Assembly: GCF_014270035.1 (NCBI RefSeq)
Contig: NZ_JACNEP010000013.1
Span: forward strand, 31,603-95,602
Reading direction: 5' to 3'
Source of the DNA: Neptunicella marina
Lineage (GTDB): Bacteria; Pseudomonadota; Gammaproteobacteria; Enterobacterales; Alteromonadaceae
DNA: 64,000 nt
Part shown: piece after piece, positions 47,148 to 56,842 of the stretch
Layout: the number at the start of each line of letters is the position of its first letter
How positions within the stretch are numbered: the first letter of the stretch is position 1
Translations under genes and position numbers: made by a program
The notes under the pieces: model-generated
Seen by the model: only the letters and a program-made list of their open reading frames with translations
Database searches by the model: none
What the model was told of the DNA's origin: nothing

Positions 47148-47810
47148 TCAGCTATTTGCGTGTCTGAAATATAAACGGTAACAACCCGCCAGTCCTAAAC
47201 AAATACAACCGGGGATCAGTAATGCATTAAATCTGAGTAAATTAAACCAGTAAGCGCCACAAAAAGCACCCACAATAAAGCCCCCAATAATCAGTAGAAA
47301 CAGGATGGCTTTGCGTTTATCAAAAGCATCACCGCGCATCAATGAACCCAGCATAATCCCCAGGTCAGTAAAGATCCCCGTTAGATGAGTGGTACGAATA
47401 ATGGCACCACTATAAGCGGTTGCCAGCGCATTTTGTAATCCACATGCGGCAGACGCGGCATAATGACCATAAAAGGCGTTTTGCGATAATAAATAAAATG
47501 CCAGAAATATTAACAGGGCTTCCAGTACTAACGCGGTATCGTAATGACGTCCCAGTTTGGCGGTAGTGCCGTGCAATAAAAAACCGGAAATCGCCGCACC
47601 AATAAAAAATGAAAACAAAATACCGCCTAAATGCAGCATGTTCTGCGTAGTAGAAGACAAAAAGCTGGTAGCAAACAAGGTTGCAGTCCCCGATACATGC
47701 GACACAGACTGATGCTCAAATCCGAGTAAACCTATGGCATTAATACTTCCCGCCACCAAGGCCAGTACAAACGCCCCGTACTCAATCCACTTTGGCAACT
47801 TTGTTATCAC
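47148..47810 (-). CDS. YoaK family membrane protein (DUF1275)
   Basis: The 220-residue protein has FVLALVAGSINAIGLLGFEHQSVSHVSG, CGLQNALATAYSGAIIRTTHLTGIFTDLGIMLG and six or so hydrophobic segments, the DUF1275/YoaK pattern. The GTG at 47810 has GGGAAATAA upstream. It may be a small-molecule transporter; function not known. Confidence 0.88.
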   Translation of the reverse strand: MITKLPKWIEYGAFVLALVAGSINAIGLLGFEHQSVSHVSGTATLFATSFLSSTTQNMLHLGGILFSFFIGAAISGFLLHGTTAKLGRHYDTALVLEALLIFLAFYLLSQNAFYGHYAASAACGLQNALATAYSGAIIRTTHLTGIFTDLGIMLGSLMRGDAFDKRKAILFLLIIGGFIVGAFCGAYWFNLLRFNALLIPGCICLGLAGCYRLYFRHANS

Positions 47811-47849
47811 GGTTTATTTCCCGCCATTATTTCCTTCCATTATTCAACG

Positions 47850-48776
47850 TTATGTATTGCCAACCCCATCAGCGCCGGGTTCCATTTTTCGGGAATAACG
47901 TCCCGGTGACACGCCGGCATAACGGGTAAAAGCCACACTGAATGCGCTGGATGAACCATATCCCACATATTCGGCTATCTGTGCCACAGACTTATCACGC
48001 CGACATAGTTGTTCTTTAGCCACTTGCATGCGCCATAACAAGATATATTCCATAGGCGATACACCAACTTCTCTTGAAAAGCGTGAAAAAAATGCGGAAC
48101 GCGAAAGCGACGCAATACTGGCCAACTCTGCGATTGTCCAACCATAGGCAATATCTGCATGGATTTTCCTGAGTACTATCGATAACCGGCTATCTCCAAG
48201 ACCTCGTAAAAGACCGGGAGGTGCTAAGCTTGTTATAGTTGAACGCATGGCCTCAACCAGCATTAGATCCACCAGTCTGGATAACATTACTTCACTGCCG
48301 GGACTGGATTCAGCGGCCTCTTCGCCAACAATTTCTACCAATAACGCCAGACGTTGTGAGTCTTTAACATGCACGATATCGGGCAATAATGAAACCAGAA
48401 GTTCTGCATCAGCCGATTCAAACTTAAACGACCCTCCAAGCGAACGCATATCGGGTAGACCATCAGGATCACCATAGCGTAACTCATTAACGCCTCCGGC
48501 GACCTGATTGGGATCAATATAAACCGGAGGCGCTCCTACCTGACTGGAAATTGAAAACTCAGGAGTGGCTGGCAATAACACAAAATCTCCCGCAGAGATG
48601 CTAACAGGCTCATGTCCCTGCACGGCCAGTACGCAAGTACCTTCAAGCATAATACAGAAGCTGGGCTCGCCAAATTTACTGTAACGCACCGACCAGTGTC
48701 CTTTTCCACTGATGATATTGGCAAATACCGCACGTGGGCGAAGTAACTCAACAACTTGTGAAAGGGGATCATGCAT
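47850..48776 (-). CDS. AraC-family regulator with cupin N-terminus
   Basis: The 308-residue protein has a cupin_6-type N-terminus (CIMLEGTCVLAVQGHEPVSISAGDFVLLPATP) and a C-terminal AraC HTH pair (TIAELASIASLSRSAFFSRFSREVGVSPMEYI, KSVAQIAEYVGYGSSSAFSVAF). It is divergent from the short-chain dehydrogenase gene 100 bases away and most likely controls it, as is usual for this AraC/SDR arrangement. Confidence 0.9.
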   Translation of the reverse strand: MHDPLSQVVELLRPRAVFANIISGKGHWSVRYSKFGEPSFCIMLEGTCVLAVQGHEPVSISAGDFVLLPATPEFSISSQVGAPPVYIDPNQVAGGVNELRYGDPDGLPDMRSLGGSFKFESADAELLVSLLPDIVHVKDSQRLALLVEIVGEEAAESSPGSEVMLSRLVDLMLVEAMRSTITSLAPPGLLRGLGDSRLSIVLRKIHADIAYGWTIAELASIASLSRSAFFSRFSREVGVSPMEYILLWRMQVAKEQLCRRDKSVAQIAEYVGYGSSSAFSVAFTRYAGVSPGRYSRKMEPGADGVGNT

Positions 48777-48876
48777 AAATGGACTTTGACTAAATTATTT
48801 AGCACTTTTAGTTATCGTAAGTCCAAAAACAATCGCATATCGTTTGCTCCGGGTCAATCAACTAAGGAACTACAAT

Positions 48877-49617
48877 ATGAAAACTGTATTAATTACTGGC
48901 TGTTCGTCAGGTTACGGACTGGAAACGGCACGTTACCTTCAGGCACAAGGTTACAATGTCATTGCAACTATGCGTAAACCGGATTTATCACTTTTCTCTG
49001 ACAGCAATAATGTCAGAGTACTGGCGCTGGATGTCACCAGTGATGCAAGTATCCATGCAGCAATCGAAGAATGCGGGCCAATAGATATATTAATCAATAA
49101 CGCCGGTATTGGATTACTGGGCGCCTTTGAAGCGACGCCGGTTAATACAATACGCGAGGTATTCGATACCAATACATTTGGTGTAATGGCGATGTGTCAG
49201 GCCGTTATCCCGCAATTTCGCGAACGTCGAGCCGGTACCATTATTAATGTGACTTCGTCGGTGGTATTAAAAGCCCATCCTCTGGTGGCGGTTTACACCG
49301 CAAGTAAAACGGCTGTTGATGGGTTTTCGCGTTCATTAGCTCATGAGTTAGAGCAGTTTAATATCAGGGTAAAACAAGTGGAACCGGGTTATGGCCCCAC
49401 CACCGCTTTTGCCGCCAACGGACAACAGCGAATGCAGAATTTACTGCCTGAACCCTACATAGAATACGCCAGTAAGCTTTTTGCGGAATTTGCCAGGGCG
49501 ACGGATTACACCTTAGAGACAGACGTTGCTGAAACCATTTTAAAGGCAATAAATGAGCAATCTGACGTCACACATTTTCCAGCGGGTGCCGATGCCATTG
49601 CGCTGGTAACACAATAG
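48877..49617 (+). CDS. Short-chain dehydrogenase/reductase
   Basis: The 246-residue SDR has the cofactor loop TGCSSGYGLE, NNAG in LINNAGIG, catalytic Ser in VTSSVVLKAHP and YTASK as YxxxK in VYTASKTAVDGFS. It reduces a ketone or oxidises an alcohol with NAD(P). ATG at 48877 follows AAGGAAC. The AraC-type regulator is divergent. Substrate unknown. Confidence 0.92.
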   Translation: MKTVLITGCSSGYGLETARYLQAQGYNVIATMRKPDLSLFSDSNNVRVLALDVTSDASIHAAIEECGPIDILINNAGIGLLGAFEATPVNTIREVFDTNTFGVMAMCQAVIPQFRERRAGTIINVTSSVVLKAHPLVAVYTASKTAVDGFSRSLAHELEQFNIRVKQVEPGYGPTTAFAANGQQRMQNLLPEPYIEYASKLFAEFARATDYTLETDVAETILKAINEQSDVTHFPAGADAIALVTQ

Positions 49618-49657
49618 AAGTCAGCTCCTAACCTATCTGCCTTTGCAATTTTAACAA

Positions 49658-49700
49658 GAGGCAACGCTATATTTGCTCATTCTCCAAACAGCGTTGCCTC
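49658..49700. terminator. Hairpin at the convergent gene ends
   Basis: GAGGCAACGCT (49658-49668) pairs with AGCGTTGCCTC (49690-49700). It spans the last codons and stop of the small membrane-protein gene and lies just past the SDR gene. Flanking T runs are short. Confidence 0.5.
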
Positions 49701-49993
49701 ATATACAAAAATAATGGCAATCCCAATGAAACACCGACAAGAAAAGTTGCGGCGATTGGCAGCCCTGCTCCTTTCATGCTGATTCGGCGACTTTCATATA
49801 CAATAAACACCACCAGCACCATTGCCGACACCACCACATCCAAAGCAAAAAAAGCTGCAATAGCAGATGTCATCAGCGCCTGCATAAAAAGGTGAATATC
49901 GAACCCATGTTGCATTAACCAGGGAATAAACCGCGAAAATGGCAACAAGATCCCCAACAAGCACAACACTAAATACACAGACTTAAGATTCAT
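49667..49993 (-). CDS. Small hypothetical membrane protein, DUF2834-like
   Basis: The 108-residue protein has three hydrophobic segments (VYLVLCLLGILLPFSRFIPW, AIAAFFALDVVVSAMVLVVFIVY, AATFLVGVSLGLPLFLYM). The order of segments and FSRFIPWLMQHGFD resemble the DUF2834 family. Role unknown. Confidence 0.6.
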   Translation of the reverse strand: MNLKSVYLVLCLLGILLPFSRFIPWLMQHGFDIHLFMQALMTSAIAAFFALDVVVSAMVLVVFIVYESRRISMKGAGLPIAATFLVGVSLGLPLFLYMRQRCLENEQI

Positions 49994-50009
49994 AATCACT
50001 CCGCATGAT

Positions 50010-50882
50010 TCAGGCTGACTTTAGCTTAGGCTTAACCAAAATCACCAGGGCGATACCGCCTAGAATAGCTAACGACGCCAATGTTAAGCGCAAAGTAACG
50101 GGCTCATTAAGAAAAACGATACCGGCAATGGCAGCGATAACAGGAACACTCAATTGCATCGTCGCGGCAGAGGTGGCTTTTAAAGCAGGTAACGCCGCAT
50201 ACCATATGGCATAGCCCACGCCGGATGCCAACGCCCCCGAGGCAATGGCATAAATTATCCCTGCCCAGTCAAGATTCAAATCGCTTAACATGAATAAACT
50301 TAATACCAGCGCCAACGGCAATGAGCGAACAAAATTACCGGCAGTAATTTGAGTTGGATTGCCGGCTCCTTTTCCACGTAAGGAATAAACACCCCACGCC
50401 ATACCCGCTAACATCATCAATAATGCCCCACCAGGTGGTGGTGCCGATAATCCCGGCAACAGCAATCCCACCAGACCCGAAAAAGCCAATAACAGCCCCA
50501 GAATTTGCCAGTGAGTAAAACGTTCTTTTTGCCAGATACCGTAACCAATCATGGTAGCCTGCACCGCACCAAACAGTATCAATGCACCGGTTCCGGTGGA
50601 TAAACTGATATAAGCAAAAGAAAAGCCTGCCGCATAAGTAAATAATGCTAAGGCAGACAACCAGTTTCCACTTGAGACTTGAGGTTGTCGCTTAGCTTGC
50701 AGTAATAACCACAGTACCAACGCCCCCGACACTAAACGAATGGTGGTAAAACTGGCAGCATCGATACTGGTGTTGCTCAGTGCCGCACGGCAGAGTAACG
50801 AATTCGCCGCAAACGCAATCATGGCCAGCGTACTCAATAGCATGACGCGTAATCTGGCTTGCTGTGAACTCAATGACTGCAT
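50010..50882 (-). CDS. EamA/DMT-family transporter
   Basis: The 290-residue membrane protein has ten hydrophobic segments in two EamA halves (e.g. LLSTLAMIAFAANSLLCR, LLLAFSGLVGLLLPGLS, VLSLFMLSDLNLDW, LTLASLAILGGIALVILV). It probably exports amino acids or metabolites. ATG at 50882 follows AAGGTAAT. Confidence 0.9.
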   Translation of the reverse strand: MQSLSSQQARLRVMLLSTLAMIAFAANSLLCRAALSNTSIDAASFTTIRLVSGALVLWLLLQAKRQPQVSSGNWLSALALFTYAAGFSFAYISLSTGTGALILFGAVQATMIGYGIWQKERFTHWQILGLLLAFSGLVGLLLPGLSAPPPGGALLMMLAGMAWGVYSLRGKGAGNPTQITAGNFVRSLPLALVLSLFMLSDLNLDWAGIIYAIASGALASGVGYAIWYAALPALKATSAATMQLSVPVIAAIAGIVFLNEPVTLRLTLASLAILGGIALVILVKPKLKSA

Positions 50883-50912
50883 ATTAATTACCTTGCTCAC
50901 CAAGCATAAATA

Positions 50913-51347
50913 CTAAGGTTGAAATACACGCCTAAAACTAAACGCGTAAGGGCTCTCACCATTGGCACGCAAATGTGTAAGTCGCTCAATGGCTTCCTCG
51001 ACAGTGGGAGTATGCTCTGGCGCAATCCAGCACAACACATAATTAGCTTCTAGCATGGGGTGAAACCATTCTTTTTTACGCGCCATAAAGTCTTTATGAT
51101 GGGTGCGGAACATAAAATCTTTCAACGTTTCAACACTTTTCCATACCGACATATTTACCAGCATGTCGGGATCATTCATAACATCTATCGCGGTTGCATC
51201 ACCACTTTCATCTTTTAAACGCCAGATAAAACCTTCACTGCTCTCCGCCAGCGCATTAATGATGTCTAAATTATTTACAAAATCAGCAATTTCAGGTGCG
51301 TCGAGTGAATATTTAGCTTTAGCGAGATTTAACTGAGCGAGATGCAT
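50913..51347 (-). CDS. DUF3291 family protein
   Basis: The 144-residue protein has LAQLNLAKAKYSLDAPEIADFVNNLDIINALAE, GFIWRL, DMLVNMSVWKSVETL and ANYVLCWIAPEHTPTVEEAIERL, the DUF3291 pattern. It is a monooxygenase-like dimeric alpha-beta barrel of unknown role. It lies 30 bases upstream of the EamA gene and may share its message. Confidence 0.85.
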   Translation of the reverse strand: MHLAQLNLAKAKYSLDAPEIADFVNNLDIINALAESSEGFIWRLKDESGDATAIDVMNDPDMLVNMSVWKSVETLKDFMFRTHHKDFMARKKEWFHPMLEANYVLCWIAPEHTPTVEEAIERLTHLRANGESPYAFSFRRVFQP

Positions 51348-51535
51348 ACCTTTTCCTTAAGCAGTTTAAACAGTTATGCAGGCAGAACCTGAAGCATGAG
51401 CATAATAACGTGGTTGAATGGCTAATCTTGCGTCAAATTGAACGAAAACAAGGCTTCCAAAGCAGAATATTTTTAATCACCCAAACCAGCCAGATCCAGT
51501 TAATACCCGGTTAATCAGCTCAGATAACGAAGACT

Positions 51536-52210
51536 TTATGTACTCCTGGCGATAATCTGATCGACGATTCCATGCATGGATGTTGACTGAATATCTGGCT
51601 TTAAATAAAGCGGATGATAAGGCGCACCACTACGATTAATAAAGGCCGCTTTTAAACCGGCGGTTAACGCTCCATGCGTATCCCAGTCATGGGTTGCCAC
51701 CAAACGCAGGTTTTCCACAGGCTGGCTCAGTTGTTGAGCAGCAAATTTATATACTGCCGGGTTGGGTTTAAAACTACCGGTTTGTTCTACTGAAATAATC
51801 TAGTCAAACAATGGAGTTAAACCTGCGTTTTCAATTTGTGATGCAATCAAGTTGGACGAAGAATTAGAAAACGCCACGGTTTTAAAACCATTTGACCGTA
51901 ACTGCTTTAATGACGGCTCAATATCAGCATGAGCAGACAAGCTGGCAAATCCTGCCAGTAGTTCACTTCGGGCACCATCAGTTAACCGACAACCATAATG
52001 GGTGGCAACCGAATCCAGCATGGTGGAGGCCAGCTCGGCGAAATTGGTTTTAACCTCTGTCGCGATACACACCGTAGAGGAATGCAGCAACTTTGAAAAC
52101 CACAAAGCTATCGCCGCGTCGCTGCCAAAAACCGCTTCAAACTTAGGTTTCAATGACGCCAGATTCAGCACAGTCTCATTGATATCGAACAAAATAATGT
52201 CGTTTTGCAT
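51536..52210 (-). pseudogene. Haloacid dehalogenase type II, nonsense-interrupted
   Basis: The first 136 residues carry motif I ILFDINETVLNL, a Ser/Lys-type VAFSNSSSNLI region and end ENAGLTPLFD at an in-frame TAG (51800-51802). The same frame continues with IISVEQTGSFKPNPAVYKFAAQQL and RLVATHDWDTHGALTAGLKAAFI, motifs III and IV of L-2-haloacid dehalogenases. One codon change would restore a normal 224-residue enzyme. The gene is therefore almost certainly inactive unless the stop is read through. Confidence 0.82.
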
Positions 52211-52251
52211 AACAGCTCCTATAGAGTCTATTTATGCTGCAAAGACTCGTT

Positions 52252-52698
52252 TTATTCTATCGATAACGCCACTTTGGGAATACCATGCGACGGCACCCAT
52301 TGTTTAAATTCCACAAAGCCGTGTTTTTTATATAAGTCGATTGCAGGTATATTTACAACAGCCGTTTCAACCACTGCCTTTTGATGCTCATACGAATCCA
52401 GCACAAAGCGAATTAACTTACCGGCAATGCCTTTTCTAAAATGATCGGGATCCACTACCAAGCTATCGATATCCAGCTGAATGCCATCAAACACAATTTC
52501 AATAACACCGGCAACACAGCCATCTTCAAGATATGCATAAAACTGTGAATCTGACTGCTGAATATTTTCAATAGACCGCAACAAAGGCGGAAAATTTTCC
52601 ACGCCAATGATATCGGCTTCAATCTTATAGGAGCGTTGGAATACCTGATGAATTTGTTGCGCTATCTGGTCGCGCACATGCTCTAGTTTTTTGATCAT
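52252..52698 (-). CDS. GNAT N-acetyltransferase
   Basis: The 148-residue protein has IDSLVVDPDHFRKGIAGKLIRF (acetyl-CoA loop RKGIAGK) and VVNIPAIDLYKKHGF. It looks like a stand-alone small-molecule acetyltransferase. Substrate unknown. Confidence 0.84.
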   Translation of the reverse strand: MIKKLEHVRDQIAQQIHQVFQRSYKIEADIIGVENFPPLLRSIENIQQSDSQFYAYLEDGCVAGVIEIVFDGIQLDIDSLVVDPDHFRKGIAGKLIRFVLDSYEHQKAVVETAVVNIPAIDLYKKHGFVEFKQWVPSHGIPKVALSIE

Positions 52699-52710
52699 AT
52701 AAATTCACTT

Positions 52711-53646
52711 TTAAACATCACAAATATGAATCGCATTTTGTAATGATGTGACCTTATCGGCCATTGAATCAGGCGTGGGGATAAACTCCTGCGCCAGGTA
52801 GCCCTTAAATCCAGTGTTCAGAATCGCACGTGCAATGGCCGGATAAAACAGCTCCTGGCTGTCGTCGATTTCGTGACGGCCCGGTACTCCCGCGGTATGG
52901 TAATGACCAAAATACTGATGGTTGTCGGTAATGGTACGGATAATATCGCCTTCACTAATTTGCATATGATAAATGTCATACAGCAATTTAAAATTAGGTG
53001 AATTTAGGCGCTTACACAGCGCAATACCCCAGGCTGAGTTATCTGCAAAATAATCGGGGTGATCCACCTTGCTGTTAAACAGCTCCATTTGCAGCACCAC
53101 GCCACGTTTTTCGGCATGAGGCAGAATCTGCCGCAAGCCTTTTACCGCGTTATCCAATCCCTCTTCCGGAGCCATGCCACGTTTATTACCGCTAAAACAA
53201 ATCAGATTGACGTAACCGGCATCGGCAACCAAATCGATATGACGATGATAACGTTTTATTAATTCGTCATGAAACTGCGAGTCGCCCCAACCATCGGTCA
53301 GATTAAGCTCAGCACCGTTACACATGGAGGAGTTAATGCCATATTTTTTTAGCGTTGGCCAGTCGTCTGGCCCCACCAAATCAATGGCAGAAAAACCGAG
53401 TTTGTTCGCAACCTGACACAACTCCTCAACGCTTAAATCGCCAAAGGTCCAGCGCGCCACCGAATGATGAATATTGCCTTTAAGCGCTGTATTTTTGGGC
53501 GCAAAGTTTACATTGGCATCATCAGCTAACAAGTTGGCAGAATGGCCCGCAAGTCCAATACCGGTCGCCCCAATCGCTAATTGTTTTAGCACCTCACGGC
53601 GCGAAGCCGAATGCTGCTCAAGCTGACTCTTTTTTAACTCAGTCAC
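52711..53646 (-). CDS. Tat-exported hydroxypyruvate isomerase-like TIM-barrel protein
   Basis: The 311-residue precursor has a twin-arginine-type leader SRREVLKQLAIGATGIGLAG. The mature protein is a xylose-isomerase-like TIM barrel with LSVEELCQVANKLGFSAIDLVGPDDWP, LQMELFNSKVDHPDYF, LLYDIYHMQISEGDI and YLAQEFIPTPD, as in hydroxypyruvate isomerases. It would act in the periplasm. GTG at 53646 follows AAAGGAGAT. The substrate in the periplasm is unclear. Confidence 0.85.
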   Translation of the reverse strand: MTELKKSQLEQHSASRREVLKQLAIGATGIGLAGHSANLLADDANVNFAPKNTALKGNIHHSVARWTFGDLSVEELCQVANKLGFSAIDLVGPDDWPTLKKYGINSSMCNGAELNLTDGWGDSQFHDELIKRYHRHIDLVADAGYVNLICFSGNKRGMAPEEGLDNAVKGLRQILPHAEKRGVVLQMELFNSKVDHPDYFADNSAWGIALCKRLNSPNFKLLYDIYHMQISEGDIIRTITDNHQYFGHYHTAGVPGRHEIDDSQELFYPAIARAILNTGFKGYLAQEFIPTPDSMADKVTSLQNAIHICDV

Positions 53647-53797
53647 GGAAAATCTCCTTTACCATTAACTTTAACGTTAATCTGATGTTAACAACATTAA
53701 AACCAGCAAGTGTGAGAGAGTTAGCGAAATATCGGTTTTTATTATGAGATTTTCGGCGTTGGGGTGAGTCAATAAGCACCGAATAATAATGGCTAAC

Positions 53798-54232
53798 TTA
53801 AACGCATCTAATCATCTTAATATGTGGAACACCTGTACGCCCGGCTACATAGGATTCACCTGAGGTTTTAAAACCGAGTTTTTGATACATGGTGACGGCG
53901 TGCAATCTGGCGTTTAAATAAATCACTTGTGCACCATTTTCACAAGCCGTGTGAGTAAGCTTCGCAAGAATTCGTGTCCCCAGTCCCTGTCCTTGCATAT
54001 CGGGACGAACAACCATTTGAGAGATTTTAAATACTCCCGGACTTTCCTCACTTAATCGCCCGTATGCGTAAAGAGAATTTCTCTCCTTTATTGCAAAATG
54101 CAGGCTATTTTTTTCGAGATCATCAAACAGTACCTCTCTTGGTAAATCTGGCTCCCGAAAAAACAGTTCATAACGCAAATCTAATGCATCTTTATAAAGT
54201 GAATCTGTGTTTTGTAACTGAATAAGCTCCAT
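53798..54232 (-). CDS. GNAT N-acetyltransferase at the distal end of the cassette array
   Basis: The 144-residue protein has ISQMVVRPDMQGQGLGTRIL (acetyl-CoA loop) and VIYLNARLHAVTMYQKLGF. It is the most distal gene with an attC-like site just upstream (54245-54300); no clear attC follows it, so it marks the left border of the recognisable array. ATG at 54232 follows GGGAGATA. Confidence 0.83.
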   Translation of the reverse strand: MELIQLQNTDSLYKDALDLRYELFFREPDLPREVLFDDLEKNSLHFAIKERNSLYAYGRLSEESPGVFKISQMVVRPDMQGQGLGTRILAKLTHTACENGAQVIYLNARLHAVTMYQKLGFKTSGESYVAGRTGVPHIKMIRCV

Positions 54233-54244
54233 TTTATCTCCCTA

Positions 54245-54300
54245 CAAATAACGCCAGAGACAGGCAAAATCACAATTGTGATCATCAGGATGTGTTGGTC
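54245..54300 (-). repeat. attC site (degenerate R'')
   Basis: AAATAACGCCAGAGACAGGC carries the recombination core on the minus strand as GGCGTTA, with L' pairing GCC/GGC. The far end, GGATGTGTTGGTC, matches the R'' of the attC at 56991-57085 and overlaps the stop of the gene at 54285. Confidence 0.6.
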
Positions 54301-54710
54301 TTGGGTGTGTATTTATGCAGCAGATACAACATATATACTCCGAGTAAAACGTCGATAGAGCCACAAAACTCCGGCCACCAGGAAGGGGCAACAGAATCAC
54401 GATATAAGCTGAGATGTATTACATCGTAAACACCATGGCCTATAAAACCTAAAGCCAGTAATAACAGACCTGAAACACGACTAGCTTTACAGGCTACCAC
54501 AGCGGTAGCAATGAAAAACACACCGGTAAGAATTTCATTTAACAGAGCACTGCCATCTTTCGCGTAGACAGCAAAAACCCAATAATAAACAGGAAAAGTA
54601 GCCAACAGCAGAGAATACGCCCATTGTCGTTTCTCATAACCTGCCTTGTTAAACCGATATATGATTAACCACGCAACTAAAACACCAACCATGAGTGCTG
54701 TTGTGTTCAT
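54285..54710 (-). CDS. Cassette-encoded membrane protein
   Basis: The 141-residue protein has about four hydrophobic segments (LMVGVLVAWLIIYRF, YSLLLATFPVYYWVFAV, ILTGVFFIATAVVA, VLLGVYMLYLL). No family was recognised. The upstream edge at about 54720 holds GCCTTGTTAAAGG, like an attC R'' end without its partner, suggesting a deletion between cassettes. Confidence 0.6.
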   Translation of the reverse strand: MNTTALMVGVLVAWLIIYRFNKAGYEKRQWAYSLLLATFPVYYWVFAVYAKDGSALLNEILTGVFFIATAVVACKASRVSGLLLLALGFIGHGVYDVIHLSLYRDSVAPSWWPEFCGSIDVLLGVYMLYLLHKYTPKTNTS

Positions 54711-54795
54711 ATTTACCTAGTGCCTTGTTAAAGGGTGAATATTAGCGAACATTGCCAACATCATTTTTATGGCCGCAACGGGTTTGAGCAACATG

Positions 54796-55420
<625 letters not shown>

Positions 55421-55440
55421 CGATCCCAATTTACCCTTCT

Positions 55441-55545
55441 CATATAACGTCGCTTTAATCGGCCTGGTCGTATTTATTATGTATGTGCAGCGACGCGAAA
55501 CCGAACATACGGTAAGCATTCCAAAACACAAATATCAGCTATAGC
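55441..55545 (-). repeat. attC-like site (degenerate)
   Basis: CATATAACGTCGCTTTAATCG supplies a recombination core (GACGTTA on the minus strand) with pairing L' (GCGATTAAAGC). The far R'' end near ATCAGCTATAGC is poorly conserved. Confidence 0.5.
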
Positions 55546-55952
55546 TCTTTGACCATAAAATATTTACAGCCTGTTTTAGGATACCCCTGTTGCACCCATT
55601 CAATTTTATAACCATGTTTTTGATAAAAAGGCATTGCCTGAAAGTTTAATGTGTCTAAAAGACACTTAATACAACCGCGCTCTCTACCGGATGCTTCAAT
55701 TTCTGTCAGGATTTTACTGCCTATATTTTGACCGCGCAGTTCATCTGAAACCCACAAAGTATCTAATAATAACCAATCACCAAATGAACGGGCTGCAGCA
55801 CCAGCAACGACTTCACCCTGATCATTTTTGATTTGTACTGCTAAAGGTAACCTCTCACTGACTTCCCAATTAGCCCAATTGAATTCACTAATTTTGTGAC
55901 TAAGATAGTCAATAAGTTCTTGTTGTGGATTTTCCAGTACTTCAATGTTCAT
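55539..55952 (-). CDS. GNAT N-acetyltransferase
   Basis: The 137-residue protein has LDTLWVSDELRGQNIGSKIL and LNFQAMPFYQKHGY, standard GNAT motifs A and B. It is a cassette gene with an attC-like site on each side. Substrate unknown. Confidence 0.84.
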   Translation of the reverse strand: MNIEVLENPQQELIDYLSHKISEFNWANWEVSERLPLAVQIKNDQGEVVAGAAARSFGDWLLLDTLWVSDELRGQNIGSKILTEIEASGRERGCIKCLLDTLNFQAMPFYQKHGYKIEWVQQGYPKTGCKYFMVKEL

Positions 55953-55976
55953 GCATACTCCGATTTATCCCGTACT

Positions 55977-56054
55977 GCTAATACCCAGTTATGGGCAGAA
56001 TGTGACTGGTAAGAATGTCGAGTGAAGCGAACAAAACCAGCTGTATTTAGTTCG
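55977..56054 (-). repeat. attC-like site (variant core GTATTA)
   Basis: GCTAATACCCAGTTATGGGC carries an L'-R' pair (GCCC/GGGT), but the usual GCGTTA core reads GTATTA. The other end lies near AGCTGTATTTAGTTCG. Confidence 0.45.
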
Positions 56055-56055
56055 T

Positions 56056-56433
56056 TTAAACAACCTGTCGGGTAAAGAACTCCATGAGTTCATGAACAAT
56101 GCCAGACGGGTCTTTAAAGGCTGCATAGCGCCCCCACTTATTCTGATTTGGCGACTTATGCACAAAAACAACACCTTTAGACTTCAGCTCTTCAATTTGT
56201 TTATCCAGATCCTCAACAGTGAACACCAATGTTGAATTTGCATTATATCCATGCTCATATTCGATTGACTCCATGCCCCCCTGGAACATATATACTTCGT
56301 GGTTGCCAATGTTTAATTTTACTCCACCTGCAAATTCTTCAATTACTTCCAGACCGAGTACATTGACATAAAAGTCTTTTGAAATTTGAAGGTTATATAC
56401 AACTAATAAGGTTGATGGATTTTCCAGGTTTAT
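56056..56433 (-). CDS. VOC-family protein, possible ATA start
   Basis: The protein fits the VOC fold: TLLVVYNLQISKDFYVNVLGLEVIEEF, YMFQGGMESIEYEHG, STLVFTVEDLDKQIEELKSKGVVF and AAFKDPSGIVHELMEFF. The best-placed start is an ATA codon at 56433, seven bases after AAGGAG; no ATG fits near the family start, and the longer upstream frame runs into the attC-like site. ATA initiation is rare, so the start is inferred. A mutated ATG is as likely. Confidence 0.72.
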   Translation of the reverse strand: MNLENPSTLLVVYNLQISKDFYVNVLGLEVIEEFAGGVKLNIGNHEVYMFQGGMESIEYEHGYNANSTLVFTVEDLDKQIEELKSKGVVFVHKSPNQNKWGRYAAFKDPSGIVHELMEFFTRQVV

Positions 56434-56444
56434 TTTATTTCTCC

Positions 56445-56540
56445 TTACATTTAATACCCCGGCAAAGGAGTCAAAACATGTAATAAGTCGCACGCAGGTA
56501 GCGATTTTTTTGCTGACGTAGTTAATTTGCCCTGCTTGTT
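56445..56540 (-). repeat. attC-like site (degenerate)
   Basis: TTTAATACCCCGGCAAAGGAG resembles an L'-R' end with core GGTATTA on the minus strand; AGTTAATTTGCCC at the other end could be R''. It lies directly upstream of the VOC gene and inside the longer open frame. Confidence 0.4.
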
Positions 56541-56620
56541 GACTGCCCCGATATTTATAAAACATCATGCACAGATTGATTTAGATTTGGCACTTAAAAA
56601 TTATTATTTTTGATACCGCT

Positions 56621-56836
56621 TCAATCGCCAATGACAGTAAATGTGGTGTTCCATATATTACAAATTTCCTGAAGCTCCTCGGCAGCGACTTTGCCTGACA
56701 TGTCCTTAATGGTTAGATACAGATTCAGTCCTCTGCTAACAACCATTTCATATCCTGGAAGAGCATAAATACGCTCAAAAAAGATGTTTTCATCTTCACT
56801 GCACTTAAATACTGGCCCGGGAATTTCGATAACCAT
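56621..56836 (-). CDS. Small hypothetical cassette protein
   Basis: The 71-residue protein reads MVIEIPGPVFKCSEDENIFFERIYALPGYEMVV with no membrane segment or known motif. It is preceded by an acetyltransferase fragment. Function unknown. Confidence 0.6.
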   Translation of the reverse strand: MVIEIPGPVFKCSEDENIFFERIYALPGYEMVVSRGLNLYLTIKDMSGKVAAEELQEICNIWNTTFTVIGD

Positions 56837-56842
56837 TTTCGA

